Positions 1-7,838 are shown, counted from the stretch's first letter. The stretch: 10,776 nt of DNA from Candidatus Woesearchaeota archaeon (GCA_016185815.1 JACPMT010000054.1:1-10776); one strand, 5' to 3'. Notes: generated by a model from the letters alone, not told the origin. Program-made: numbers and translations.

Positions 1-816
1 ACTAAAAAAGAGGCATTAGAATACTGCAAAGAGGTTTTGAAAACGCATCCTGCTGTAGTTGTCGAGGAAAAATTTGAAGGGGAAGAATTTTCTTTGCAGT
101 GCTTTAGTGACGGAAAAACGGTCGTTGGAATGCCGGTTGTGCAGGACCATAAGAGGGCTTATGAAAATGACAAAGGCCCGAATACAGGTGGCATGGGCTC
201 TTATTCCTGCGAAAACCATTTGCTCCCTTTTTTAAAAAAATCCGATGTTGAAAAGGCATTGGAAATAACAAAAAAAGTCAATGATGCAATTTACAATGAA
301 ACTGGCAGCTATTACAGGGGAATAATTTATGGAGGCTTTATTTTGACTAAAAATGGGGTAAAATTATTGGAATATAATGCAAGATTTGGAGACCCTGAGG
401 CAATGAACGTTCTTCCGATATTAAAAACGGACTTTGCTTCTATATGCCAGGCAATAATAACCCGGGAATTAAGCAGGATTAAAGTTGAATTTGAGAAAAA
501 AGCCACGGTATGCAAGTATGCTGTGCCGATAGGCTATCCTGACAAGCCGTTGAAAAACGAAAAAATTGAGATAAATAAAATTCAAAATAATGCAAAAGTG
601 TATTATGCGTCTGTTGAGCAGAAAAATGATGGATTGTATATGACGGGCTCAAGGGCAGTTGCTTTTGTGGGCATAGGGAAGAATGTGGAGGAAGCTGAAA
701 AAATTGCAGAGGAAGCTGTTTCTCAGGTAAAGGGAAGGGTTTTTCATAGGAGAGATATTGGGACTGAGGAATTGATTGGGAAGAGAGTTAGGCATGTTGA
801 TGACATACTTGATTAA
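1..816 (+). CDS. purD: Phosphoribosylamine-glycine ligase (GAR synthetase), 3' part of gene
   Basis: PurD joins phosphoribosylamine and glycine using ATP to make glycinamide ribonucleotide, an early step of purine synthesis in the cytoplasm. The reading frame is open from base 1, so the start lies outside the window. The 271 residues seen match the C-terminal two thirds of a family usually about 430 residues long. Visible family motifs are QDHKR followed by GPNTGGMG (fragment residues about 48-66, ATP-grasp region) and LEYNARFGDPE (about 123-133, with the Glu and Asn that hold metal and ATP). The last ~90 residues fit the C-terminal domain, with a GSRAVAFVGIG stretch and the closing GRVFHRRDIG segment. 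Nothing looks broken. The TTG at 37 is only an internal leucine codon, not a start. The gene is probably the left housekeeping flank of the accessory region. Confidence 0.95.
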   Translation, partial: TKKEALEYCKEVLKTHPAVVVEEKFEGEEFSLQCFSDGKTVVGMPVVQDHKRAYENDKGPNTGGMGSYSCENHLLPFLKKSDVEKALEITKKVNDAIYNETGSYYRGIIYGGFILTKNGVKLLEYNARFGDPEAMNVLPILKTDFASICQAIITRELSRIKVEFEKKATVCKYAVPIGYPDKPLKNEKIEINKIQNNAKVYYASVEQKNDGLYMTGSRAVAFVGIGKNVEEAEKIAEEAVSQVKGRVFHRRDIGTEELIGKRVRHVDDILD

Positions 817-901
817 GATTTTCACTCATTCAAAGATTTATTATGACTGCGTCCTGTAGAAAAACACATTTATAGTTTGATTACCCTCTGTTTCAGTCTA
901 G

Positions 902-915
902 ATAGTTAAAACTAT
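902..915. repeat. Short inverted repeat downstream of purD
   Basis: Six-base arms (ATAGTT / AACTAT) are separated by two bases in the 162-base gap between purD and the next gene. The rest of that gap is AT-rich and holds no tRNA, no coding frame and no clear U-tract terminator. The repeat could be an operator for the downstream gene, whose TATA-like box starts about 33 bases later, or chance in AT-rich DNA. Confidence 0.25.
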
Positions 916-947
916 TGCGAACCTGCATATTCGTGCTAATCAGTAAG

Positions 948-956
948 TATTATATA
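948..956 (+). promoter_or_regulatory. TATA-like box for the gene at 979
   Basis: The sequence TATTATATA is centred about 26-27 bases before the ATG at 979. This is the normal archaeal TATA-to-start-site distance, so the transcript is probably leaderless. There is no Shine-Dalgarno motif before the ATG. This supports 979 as the start and an independent transcription unit. Confidence 0.55.
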
Positions 957-978
957 GTAGTAAAATATTTTCTTTTCT

Positions 979-1626
979 ATGACACGTTCAAAAGAAATGG
1001 TATTAAATCCTGAGGAATTTATGAGAGAAGCTGCGCGCTATAGTGGACCTGTTAAACTCATTGGACAGCATACAATAGATACATATCAAAATATTGCGTT
1101 AAGGGGAGGACCAAATGCTTGGGTCCAATACTTATATAGAGAGTTTCCTCAATTTGAGCTCATTGGATTTCCAGGTACCGCTGGCGTAAATTATAGAGAA
1201 CGCACACACTTAGCTCTTAGTGTTACTTGTCTAGCAAGAGCCGAAAACCTTTGTGATCTTGAAAAAGCTATTGTTAAAAGTGAACCTAGTCGTGAACACC
1301 TTGAAGACTCCTATGAAATTAAATTGATGTCCAAACAATTAGGGTTCTCTGCTTTGAGTATTTCAAGAACATGTTACTTTCAGCTTATGGGAGTTGATCC
1401 AAATTTGTACGAACAGCAACCGTTTGAGGTAATAGAGAAAACTACAACAGAGACAGGCCAAGTTTTTAGAGAGACACCCGAAGGGTCTATAATTGTTAAT
1501 CTAAAAACAGGGTTTCCAACTTTCAAAAACAGCGGCACACCTAAACGAGAATTTGGTGATATTACCTTGATTAACACATCAGGCATTCTTTTGATTCCCA
1601 AGGACCAAAGTCATAGAAAAAAATAG
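979..1626 (+). CDS. Unrecognised 215-residue protein at the left end of the accessory block
   Basis: I do not recognise this protein. It has no signal peptide, membrane segment or obvious catalytic motif, and looks like a soluble cytoplasmic protein. The N-terminal ~130 residues look mixed alpha/beta (LNPEEFMREAARY, then an aromatic segment NAWVQYLYREFPQFELIGFPG). The last ~80 residues are rich in Thr, Ile, Val and Gly and look beta-stranded, ending in a basic tail DQSHRKK. The ATG at 979 is supported by a TATA-like box 26 bases upstream. It converges on the glycosylase-like gene, with only 59 bases between their stop codons. Its place between purD and the helicase cluster makes it a candidate accessory member of that island. 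A role in the same system is only inferred from position. Confidence 0.75.
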   Translation: MTRSKEMVLNPEEFMREAARYSGPVKLIGQHTIDTYQNIALRGGPNAWVQYLYREFPQFELIGFPGTAGVNYRERTHLALSVTCLARAENLCDLEKAIVKSEPSREHLEDSYEIKLMSKQLGFSALSISRTCYFQLMGVDPNLYEQQPFEVIEKTTTETGQVFRETPEGSIIVNLKTGFPTFKNSGTPKREFGDITLINTSGILLIPKDQSHRKK

Positions 1627-1665
1627 TAATACGAATAATTTAGCTAGGACATCCAATTATGAATA

Positions 1666-1678
1666 TTTGAGACTCAAA
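1666..1678. repeat. 13-base inverted repeat between convergent genes
   Basis: TTTGAG-A-CTCAAA is a perfect inverted repeat with a one-base centre. It lies in the 59-base gap between the stop codons of the two convergent genes. As RNA it could form only a very small hairpin and no T-run follows, so a terminator role on both strands is possible but weakly supported. A protein-binding site is an alternative. Confidence 0.3.
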
Positions 1679-1685
1679 GAATAGT

Positions 1686-2603
1686 TTACTGCATTTTGTA
1701 TTTTCCTAAACTATATTCTGCTGTTCCTGGTATAAACCCACTTGGAGCGGTTATGCCTTCTATTGGAATGTTGATTCCAAGGACGAGACTTCTTAAACCG
1801 GTTGCACTTAATGCACTGCCAACCCTCCCTGGTCCTTCTATCACATTACCTCCAATATCCACCGCTCTAATCATTACGCAAGAAGGCTCACCTACCTTAT
1901 GCGTTCCTACATTCAATAGGTTCTGACCCCTATGTGGCATAACATCCAGTTGCCCTGGAGCAGCACGCATACAATATCTTGACTTTGTAACTTCTTTATC
2001 AGTTTCAAAAGCTTCTGTTTCTATTATTTTTACTTTATAAGTTCCAGCTCTATCAACAAATTCTGGAGATACCTCTAAAGTGATATTTCTGCCAATTAAA
2101 GCCCTTGCAACATATCCCGCATCTTCATTAAAATTAATATCTCTTTTTCTATGTCTCCATCTATATACTTTTTTCAATTCATCGGAGTATGCAGAATGTC
2201 TTCTTAATGTTTGGATTTCATCAAAGCCAACTTTATTTGCGATATTAGCAGCAGTACCCTTATCAGTGAATTTCTCTTTTCTTGCATCATAGTGGGCGAG
2301 AACAAACTCAACTGCATAAGCTTGCTCAGCCTGTCCCAACCAAGGACCAATCACTGCTTCAAATCCTGGCAAATATTGGATAACTGTAGCAATATCCTTT
2401 TGTTCTGGAGTTAGAGGTATCCTTCTTCCAGAAAGCTTTGCCTGGACAGCTTCTACATCTTCCTGATTTTGCAATAAATCATAAATGCTTTGTCTGCTTA
2501 GTGTTTCAATCATAGAATCTTTTGTTCTTTGATCTAATTTCTTTAAGGCTCCCACTAGGCTCATCACTTTCGATTGGTTTTCCAAGTCTGTGTCTAAACT
2601 CAT
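1686..2603 (-). CDS. Alkyladenine DNA glycosylase (AAG/MPG)-like protein with long N-terminal extension
   Basis: The C-terminal half (residues about 160-285 of 305) follows the AAG/MPG 3-methyladenine glycosylase pattern. It has VARALIG (165-171), then IETEAF (194-199), which matches the family ETEAY containing the catalytic Glu (here E197) and base-stacking Tyr (here Phe199). A CMRAAPGQL segment sits at the RN-MF-PG position, MIRAVD (244-249) at the VLIRALEP position, and GPGRVGSAL (257-265) at GPGKLCQALG. Known members excise alkylated or deaminated purines. Residues 1-158 are additional: mostly helical, with a possible helix-turn-helix (about 117-140) and a basic YRWRHRKR stretch (147-154). 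The gene follows the modular-protein gene on the same strand by 51 bases, and a TATA-like box 24 bases upstream suggests it also has its own promoter. Substrate and activity are unknown. The domain call is from motif order only; divergence is high. Confidence 0.65.
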   Translation of the reverse strand: MSLDTDLENQSKVMSLVGALKKLDQRTKDSMIETLSRQSIYDLLQNQEDVEAVQAKLSGRRIPLTPEQKDIATVIQYLPGFEAVIGPWLGQAEQAYAVEFVLAHYDARKEKFTDKGTAANIANKVGFDEIQTLRRHSAYSDELKKVYRWRHRKRDINFNEDAGYVARALIGRNITLEVSPEFVDRAGTYKVKIIETEAFETDKEVTKSRYCMRAAPGQLDVMPHRGQNLLNVGTHKVGEPSCVMIRAVDIGGNVIEGPGRVGSALSATGLRSLVLGINIPIEGITAPSGFIPGTAEYSLGKYKMQ

Positions 2604-2622
2604 TTTATTTTTTTGATGGTGG

Positions 2623-2632
2623 TAATATATTC
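2623..2632 (-). promoter_or_regulatory. TATA-like box for the glycosylase-like gene
   Basis: On the minus strand GAATATATTA is centred about 24 bases before the ATG (2603), in the 51-base gap after the modular-protein gene. It could give a leaderless transcript, so the glycosylase-like gene may be made both as the operon tail and alone. Confidence 0.45.
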
Positions 2633-2654
2633 TTAATTAAAAGCCTTTTTGTTG

Positions 2655-4097
2655 TCAACCAGCCTTTTGAGCAGGTTTGTAAACGAATGGGTTATCCGCT
2701 GATGATTTTTGATAAGCTTGCCACTGATCAAATAAACCTATTACTCTAAGTAATCTATTTCCATCGATTCTCCCACCATATACATGTCTTGATACTTTTT
2801 TGGCTTCTCCGTCTGATTGTTTAAATCCACCATTTCCATCATTTAAATCAGTTCTATAAATCTGTAGTACAGTACCTAATTTCAATGGTAGACCTGATGA
2901 ATTAGTGGATCGTGAATAATGTGGATTAGCTAAAAAATGCTCCAGCACATATCTTGCCATCTCTTGACATTCTTTTGGAATTCCAGTAGTTTTCTGATAC
3001 TCTTCCCAACGCTCTTTTAAGCCTATTGCATCTAAAACTTGTTCTTCTGTCAATCTACTCTTACGAAGAGCATAAGATATTTTTTTTATTCTTAGGTAAA
3101 GTTCCCTGCCATTGGTTTCATTGTTAAAAGTTTTATAATAATTTTTGAAAACCGCTTTCAAGCTCATAGGAGCACCAAATTGTGCAGATGAAGTTCTCGA
3201 ACAATAATCCGGGTCCTCGAGAAAAGAATCTAGGACTTGCCTTGCTAATTCTTGGTACTCTTTTGGAATTCCAGTAGTTTTCTGATACTCTTCCCAACGC
3301 TCTTTTAAGCCTATTGCATCTAAAACTTGTTCTTCTGTCAATCTATTTTTAGAAAGTGCCCAGTGTAATCTTCTCGCCCCCGCTAATAGCCTTATAATAT
3401 CGTTTTCTCCTTCATTTGCATTAAGATTAAAGTGTTTTAACATCCCTTTCAATGTCATAGCTGCTCCAAATACAGTGTTACCGCCCCCTACACAATAGTC
3501 TGGATCATCAAGAAAAGACCCTATAATTTGCCTTGCTAATTCTTGGTACTCTTTTGGAATTCCAGTAGTTTTCTGATACTCTTCCCAACGCTCTTTTAAG
3601 CCTATTGCATCTAAAACTTGTTCTTCTGTTAGTTTTCGTTCAAAAATTTTGTATTGAATCCTTATTAGATCTCCTTTGGCATGGCTCATGCCATCCAAAT
3701 CAGTTCTGTAATCTCTCAATACAGTTTTTAGATCTATAGAATCCCCAAAAGATTTGTTATTGTGTTTTCCGGTGGCATAATCAGGATCATCAAGAAAATG
3801 TTCTAAAACATATTGAATTTTAAGCGCGTCTCTTAATAAATAATTATGCTTGGTAGTCGCATCTTGATCTATTTTTCTACCCCTGGTACTCTTCTGCATT
3901 AAAACAATGTGCTCTTCTAAATTGTCCTTAACACTACCCCAAATAGGAAGCTCTTGTATTCTATGAATATACTCTTCCCTATCTATAACTACGCCTGCGA
4001 TTATCTCTCCTCCCGTCTGCGCTATCCAAGCATCGGCAAGACTCATTAAATCTGATTCCCGCTTCAATATTTTCTCTAAATCAGATTCTGAAGTCAT
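2655..4097 (-). CDS. 480-residue protein of four ~97-residue modules with near-identical linker segments
   Basis: No known family is recognised with confidence. After a helical N-terminus (1-90) come four modules at about 90-183, 184-280, 281-376 and 377-466. Each opens with FL(D/E)DPDY or the degenerate FLANPHY, continues through a variable stretch, and closes with LTEEQVLDAIGLKERWEEYQ and TTGIPKE. The closing segment is identical in modules 1-3 and degenerate in module 4 (RLLRVIGLFDQWQAYQK). The pattern of a basic helix, then L-(T/S)-E-E-(R/Q) and IG..W faintly recalls helicase-associated repeat domains, which would suit a nucleic-acid or helicase partner; this is inference. The ATG overlaps the helicase-gene stop as ATGA (4 bases), which implies translational coupling and probably a fixed ratio to the helicase. 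Its N-terminus (SDLE...LMSL) resembles that of the glycosylase-like protein. Confidence 0.85.
   Translation of the reverse strand: MTSESDLEKILKRESDLMSLADAWIAQTGGEIIAGVVIDREEYIHRIQELPIWGSVKDNLEEHIVLMQKSTRGRKIDQDATTKHNYLLRDALKIQYVLEHFLDDPDYATGKHNNKSFGDSIDLKTVLRDYRTDLDGMSHAKGDLIRIQYKIFERKLTEEQVLDAIGLKERWEEYQKTTGIPKEYQELARQIIGSFLDDPDYCVGGGNTVFGAAMTLKGMLKHFNLNANEGENDIIRLLAGARRLHWALSKNRLTEEQVLDAIGLKERWEEYQKTTGIPKEYQELARQVLDSFLEDPDYCSRTSSAQFGAPMSLKAVFKNYYKTFNNETNGRELYLRIKKISYALRKSRLTEEQVLDAIGLKERWEEYQKTTGIPKECQEMARYVLEHFLANPHYSRSTNSSGLPLKLGTVLQIYRTDLNDGNGGFKQSDGEAKKVSRHVYGGRIDGNRLLRVIGLFDQWQAYQKSSADNPFVYKPAQKAG
2949..3050 (-). repeat. Module-linker direct repeat, copy 1
   Basis: This 102-base unit encodes the closing segment of module 3 and the start of module 4. 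From 2971 to 3057 it is identical to copy 2, including silent positions. Its other end (2949-2970) has changed several codons (C, M and Y in place of Y, L and Q). It lies 288 bases from copy 2, and 288 is a multiple of three, so the frame is kept. Confidence 0.9.
3237..3338 (-). repeat. Module-linker direct repeat, copy 2
   Basis: This 102-base unit is base-for-base identical to copy 3 across its whole length, although the DNA on either side (the variable module cores) differs strongly. It lies 291 bases from copy 3, in frame. Confidence 0.92.
3528..3629 (-). repeat. Module-linker direct repeat, copy 3
   Basis: This unit is identical to copy 2 over 102 bases and diverges right after both ends. 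It encodes the linker between modules 1 and 2. Identity at silent sites means recent duplication or ongoing gene conversion, not just protein-level constraint. Confidence 0.92.
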
Positions 4098-7000
4098 TCT
4101 AACAAGGCACCTACATCCATAGTTTCACCAAACCTAAACTTAGTTGCTATTTTTTTCTCTCTAGGATCAGTTGTCCTAGTCCTAATTCCGCCAAGGCCTC
4201 TTTCTGCCCTGCCTTCTGAAAATTTTGTGCTTAAGGAAAACTCTTCTACTGGATTTGGATTTGACCTTCCTGTTTTTGTTGTTATTGCAACGAGCTGATG
4301 GAAGGACCTATCTTGTGGGGAAGTAACTTGGTCTATCATATATTTCCCAAACCCTGTATTCTTAAGAATCATTTCAAGATTTTCTACCGCAACATCAGAA
4401 TAAACTCCCGGCAATCCTACAATCAACCTGCCATGGGGAATAAGCAAACCATTCATGTCCCGCAGAGCCTGCTCTGTTTCGGAAACTTTACCTGATTTTG
4501 CTTGAGTGCTGGTCCATCTAAGCATATTGTTAGCTACAAGGAAATCATATTTTCCATTATATGATCTTGCAAAATCATCCAGAAACTGCTTGTGAAAAAA
4601 CACGTTTTCGGGAAAAGGTATTTCCCTCTCTGGCAACACTAAATTCATAACCTTTTTCCAGTTCAAGGGATCAACAATATCAAACAGTTCAGTAACGTCA
4701 CCAGCCAATGCCAAAGAGGCAGGTCCTCCACCAATATCAGCGAATGTTTGATCCTTATCTAATAATGGACGAATGAGCTGTCCAACCATCTGATTGGATT
4801 TATGAGTATAGTCTCCGGGATTTAGTACCATATCATCTATGTATGTCCTCATCATGCCCTCTTCAAAAGATCCCACAAGTTGCCTGCTGTTTTTCTTTTC
4901 ATTGCCTGCTCCAATAAAAAATCTTTTGACTTTGAATCTTTGTTTGTCTGGCTCAGAAACATTCAATTCTAATCCTCCCCCTATCGGGGTATATGTCCAA
5001 GGTGTTCCATTGCCCTGTTCCAATAAATTTCTGTAGGCCCTTAGTTCTGCTTCTCCGGGAGGTACACCATCCAACAAGATACTTGATACAAGGTTCTTAT
5101 CCCTTCCGAGCTGCAATACCGCTTGGTCTATGGTAAGACCGGATTTTGTGCCTTTTGACAGGCTTGGATCGCTAACTGTAAGATATTTGATAGTGATATC
5201 CCTATCTTGGGTTAATCTGTCTGTTCTTCCAACCGCCTGTTCAGGAAGTGCAAAAGGTAAATCTAAAGCTAGAACTTTAGTTCCTTTAGTTAATTCAACA
5301 CTCTCTCCCAACGTACCGTATGAAGCTACAAGACCTAAGCCTTCTTCTCTGTCAAATGATGCTAAGACCATCTTTCTTTCAGAATGTTTTTGGTTGGCAT
5401 GGTCAACTGTCTGGCCATCATGCAATAGTATCTTGCCTGGGAAAGATTTTTCAAGATATTCCATTAAGGTCGTGGACTTAAAAAGAGGATCCGCAGAAGG
5501 TCTAGTGTTTCCATCTATGTGCGAGGTAAATACCAATACACTTCCTCCAGAACTTAATTCTTGGGCAACACGCTTGTATTTTGGAGGCACATAAGTTCCT
5601 TGTTCCAGACTACTAAGATCATCCAGATTCAGATTGGCTAGGATATCTTCAAGTATTTCAGCTGCAGAAGACTTAGAGCCCATTTGATGTAGTTTATTTA
5701 TTGCTATTGCAGGATTCAATGTAGCTAATCTAGTGAGGTTTGTTTTGTCTCTAAAATTCATTAAAGGGTCTTCAATTATAGCTCTATAAGTTATGTACAT
5801 AACCTCATCCATTTCCACAACACTTACCCTTTTATCTTCATGAGTTATCTGATATGTTCTTGGAGAAATATCCTCTCTGGTGTATCTACTCAAAAACGGA
5901 ATCAGTTTCTGTCTAATCCTACGCAATTTTGGAACTATCGTTGAATTAGAATCTGCCTTGTTGATTCTTTCCGGTTCATATGCTTTATCAACAAGTTTCA
6001 ATGGAGCATCGATATCGTTGTACCTATTAGGTATTAAAGTTCCAGTTAACAGTACACGTCTGGGAATAGAGTCAGATAATGCATTTACTGCTGCAGACCT
6101 TTTCGAGGAAGGATTCTTAATAGCATGAGCTTCGTCAACTATTAAAAAATCTGCACCATAGGAAAAAATAGAATCAATTGTATCTCTGTCTTCTTGAAGA
6201 ATTCTTCTAGCAGCTTCCAAATAAAGCACTCCTTCGGGATTGTCTTTAATCCAGTCTCCAAAATCTGGATCCTGTAAATACTGTTCCAATATTTTAGATT
6301 CTGAAGCAGATTTCTTTAGTGTTTCTACTTCCTGTCTAACTCTTTCAAAAACCTCATCTTCTACAACTAATTGTTCCAGAGTCGATAATGTCTCAGATGC
6401 CAATTTTTTTATAGATTTAGATTCATTTTCACTGTATTCTCCAGATCTATGAATCATTTCATAGTTTACAATAACAACTGAGCTATCTTGTATTCCTTCT
6501 AAGGATTTCCTTCCACTAATGACTTTAATAGAATCTTTCCCTCCAGAATATAAGCTATCTAATGCATCATCTGAGAGGTATTTAGAAAATCTTTCTTTCC
6601 ACTCATCTTTCATCTGGTTACGACATACGACTAATGTCTTGCCTACCACTCCTTCCTTCCTATAAAGAGCATCAGCCCATACAGCAGGCAATGTTTTCCC
6701 ACTACCCATCTCATGCGCAAAGATAGCAGTGTCCTGAGATCCATCATACTTTTCAGCTCGCAAAACATGCAATGCATCTAATTGGGAAATTAATGGTATC
6801 GTATCTGGTCTAAGAACAGAGATATCCATATCAAAAATACTATCAAGATAAGCTATCATATGACTATGGAGAAAATCTATTTTATCTCTTGAAATAGCAT
6901 CGATTCCTTCGTGATTTTTATCCATAGCAGATTCTAGGTCCGCTCTTACACTTTCTTTTAATCTCTGATAATCTGCAACGGATTCTAGACCCATCTCTCT

Positions 7001-7816
7001 CCATTTTTTCATGAGATATTTAGCAACAACAGTTTGCGAAATTCTAACAAAAGCATACTCATGGTCTACGTCAAATTCTTCAAACTTGGTTGGAAAATAA
7101 GGTGCATCAGAATCCACAAGAGATTCGCCTAGTGATCCAGATAAACAATGGTGTTTGAAGTAACTGATAAAAGCTTCAGACATTGCTTTTGACCCTAGAT
7201 GTGCAATATCTGAGAGATTTGCATCAGTTATTATCTCGCCTGAATCTATCGGAAGCAGAGCCCGCCACTTAGCTATTCTTTCCCCTTTAGCTTCTTCAGT
7301 TAGTTCTGGAAGATAATTGGGAAGATATTTTGCTCCATGTTTGGAAAGTAAACCTATGCAGTAATCCAGACTGGGAAACTGCTCCTGAAATGAAGATACG
7401 TGTTTAGCTATACGATTAAATACAACTCTTGGATCATAAAGTGGATCAACTCCTTCATCTTCGGTTGAAATAAGAGCGAGATAAGCGCCATTTATGGAAT
7501 TGGCCCATGTATTCAGGAGTGTAGCTTTAGTATTATATGGTTGCAATTTTCTTGGCGTCATATTTCTATCTCTAAAAAATGGTAAAGTATTCAAAGCTCT
7601 TTCGTACTCTTGCTGCAAGTCATTTTGCTTTTGTTCAAATCCAGAATTTTCTGTGCTAGCACGCTTCAGATGAGTTAAGTAGAGATTGTAGGTCTCAAAT
7701 ACTAGATGATGCATAAATTGCGGATTATAATTTGATAAGCAACTCTGGGTGAAAGTAGTGCTCACTTGAGCTTCTAATCCTGATCTATTGACTGGAGTTT
7801 CAACTACCTGATTCAT
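4094..7816 (-). CDS. SNF2-type helicase/translocase fused to a C-terminal SAM-dependent methyltransferase domain
   Basis: The protein has 1240 residues from ATG 7816. Residues 1-345 are a helical N-terminal region of unknown role. An SF2/SNF2 ATPase follows: Walker A AHEMGSGKT (367-375), a charged helical insertion (about 464-550), Walker B FLIVDEAH (557-564), LTGT (590-593), then the second RecA lobe with LVFTSH (761-766), GESVEL (837-842) and the arginine-finger motif QAVGRTDR (860-867). At about 1020-1185 a Rossmann methyltransferase-like domain shows FADIGGGPASLAL (SAM motif I), YDFLVANN and LLIPHGRLIVGLP. The NPPY or PCQ motifs of DNA methyltransferases are not seen. It is the first gene of a minus-strand operon. 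The start at 7816 is preferred because an excellent BRE/TTTATAAA box is centred 26 bases upstream; an in-frame ATG at 7894 would add 26 AT-rich-coded residues. Translocation on DNA is inferred from family; the methylation target is unknown. Confidence 0.88.
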   Translation of the reverse strand: MNQVVETPVNRSGLEAQVSTTFTQSCLSNYNPQFMHHLVFETYNLYLTHLKRASTENSGFEQKQNDLQQEYERALNTLPFFRDRNMTPRKLQPYNTKATLLNTWANSINGAYLALISTEDEGVDPLYDPRVVFNRIAKHVSSFQEQFPSLDYCIGLLSKHGAKYLPNYLPELTEEAKGERIAKWRALLPIDSGEIITDANLSDIAHLGSKAMSEAFISYFKHHCLSGSLGESLVDSDAPYFPTKFEEFDVDHEYAFVRISQTVVAKYLMKKWREMGLESVADYQRLKESVRADLESAMDKNHEGIDAISRDKIDFLHSHMIAYLDSIFDMDISVLRPDTIPLISQLDALHVLRAEKYDGSQDTAIFAHEMGSGKTLPAVWADALYRKEGVVGKTLVVCRNQMKDEWKERFSKYLSDDALDSLYSGGKDSIKVISGRKSLEGIQDSSVVIVNYEMIHRSGEYSENESKSIKKLASETLSTLEQLVVEDEVFERVRQEVETLKKSASESKILEQYLQDPDFGDWIKDNPEGVLYLEAARRILQEDRDTIDSIFSYGADFLIVDEAHAIKNPSSKRSAAVNALSDSIPRRVLLTGTLIPNRYNDIDAPLKLVDKAYEPERINKADSNSTIVPKLRRIRQKLIPFLSRYTREDISPRTYQITHEDKRVSVVEMDEVMYITYRAIIEDPLMNFRDKTNLTRLATLNPAIAINKLHQMGSKSSAAEILEDILANLNLDDLSSLEQGTYVPPKYKRVAQELSSGGSVLVFTSHIDGNTRPSADPLFKSTTLMEYLEKSFPGKILLHDGQTVDHANQKHSERKMVLASFDREEGLGLVASYGTLGESVELTKGTKVLALDLPFALPEQAVGRTDRLTQDRDITIKYLTVSDPSLSKGTKSGLTIDQAVLQLGRDKNLVSSILLDGVPPGEAELRAYRNLLEQGNGTPWTYTPIGGGLELNVSEPDKQRFKVKRFFIGAGNEKKNSRQLVGSFEEGMMRTYIDDMVLNPGDYTHKSNQMVGQLIRPLLDKDQTFADIGGGPASLALAGDVTELFDIVDPLNWKKVMNLVLPEREIPFPENVFFHKQFLDDFARSYNGKYDFLVANNMLRWTSTQAKSGKVSETEQALRDMNGLLIPHGRLIVGLPGVYSDVAVENLEMILKNTGFGKYMIDQVTSPQDRSFHQLVAITTKTGRSNPNPVEEFSLSTKFSEGRAERGLGGIRTRTTDPREKKIATKFRFGETMDVGALLE

Positions 7817-7838
7817 AGAATATAGTACTAAATTTTGC

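Noticed and set aside
817..978. tRNA gene or attachment site at the left edge of the island
   Set aside because: No cloverleaf pattern or T-loop sequence was found, and no copy of the cyclo-ligase 5' repeat is seen here.
2949..3629. Regularly spaced direct repeats resembling a CRISPR array
   Set aside because: Only three units of about 102 bases at about 290-base spacing, wholly inside one coding frame and in multiples of three. They are protein-module repeats.
5130..5594. Long plus-strand open frame opposite the helicase gene
   Set aside because: It is antisense to the conserved helicase motifs, with no promoter and no recognisable protein features; it is a shadow of the real gene.
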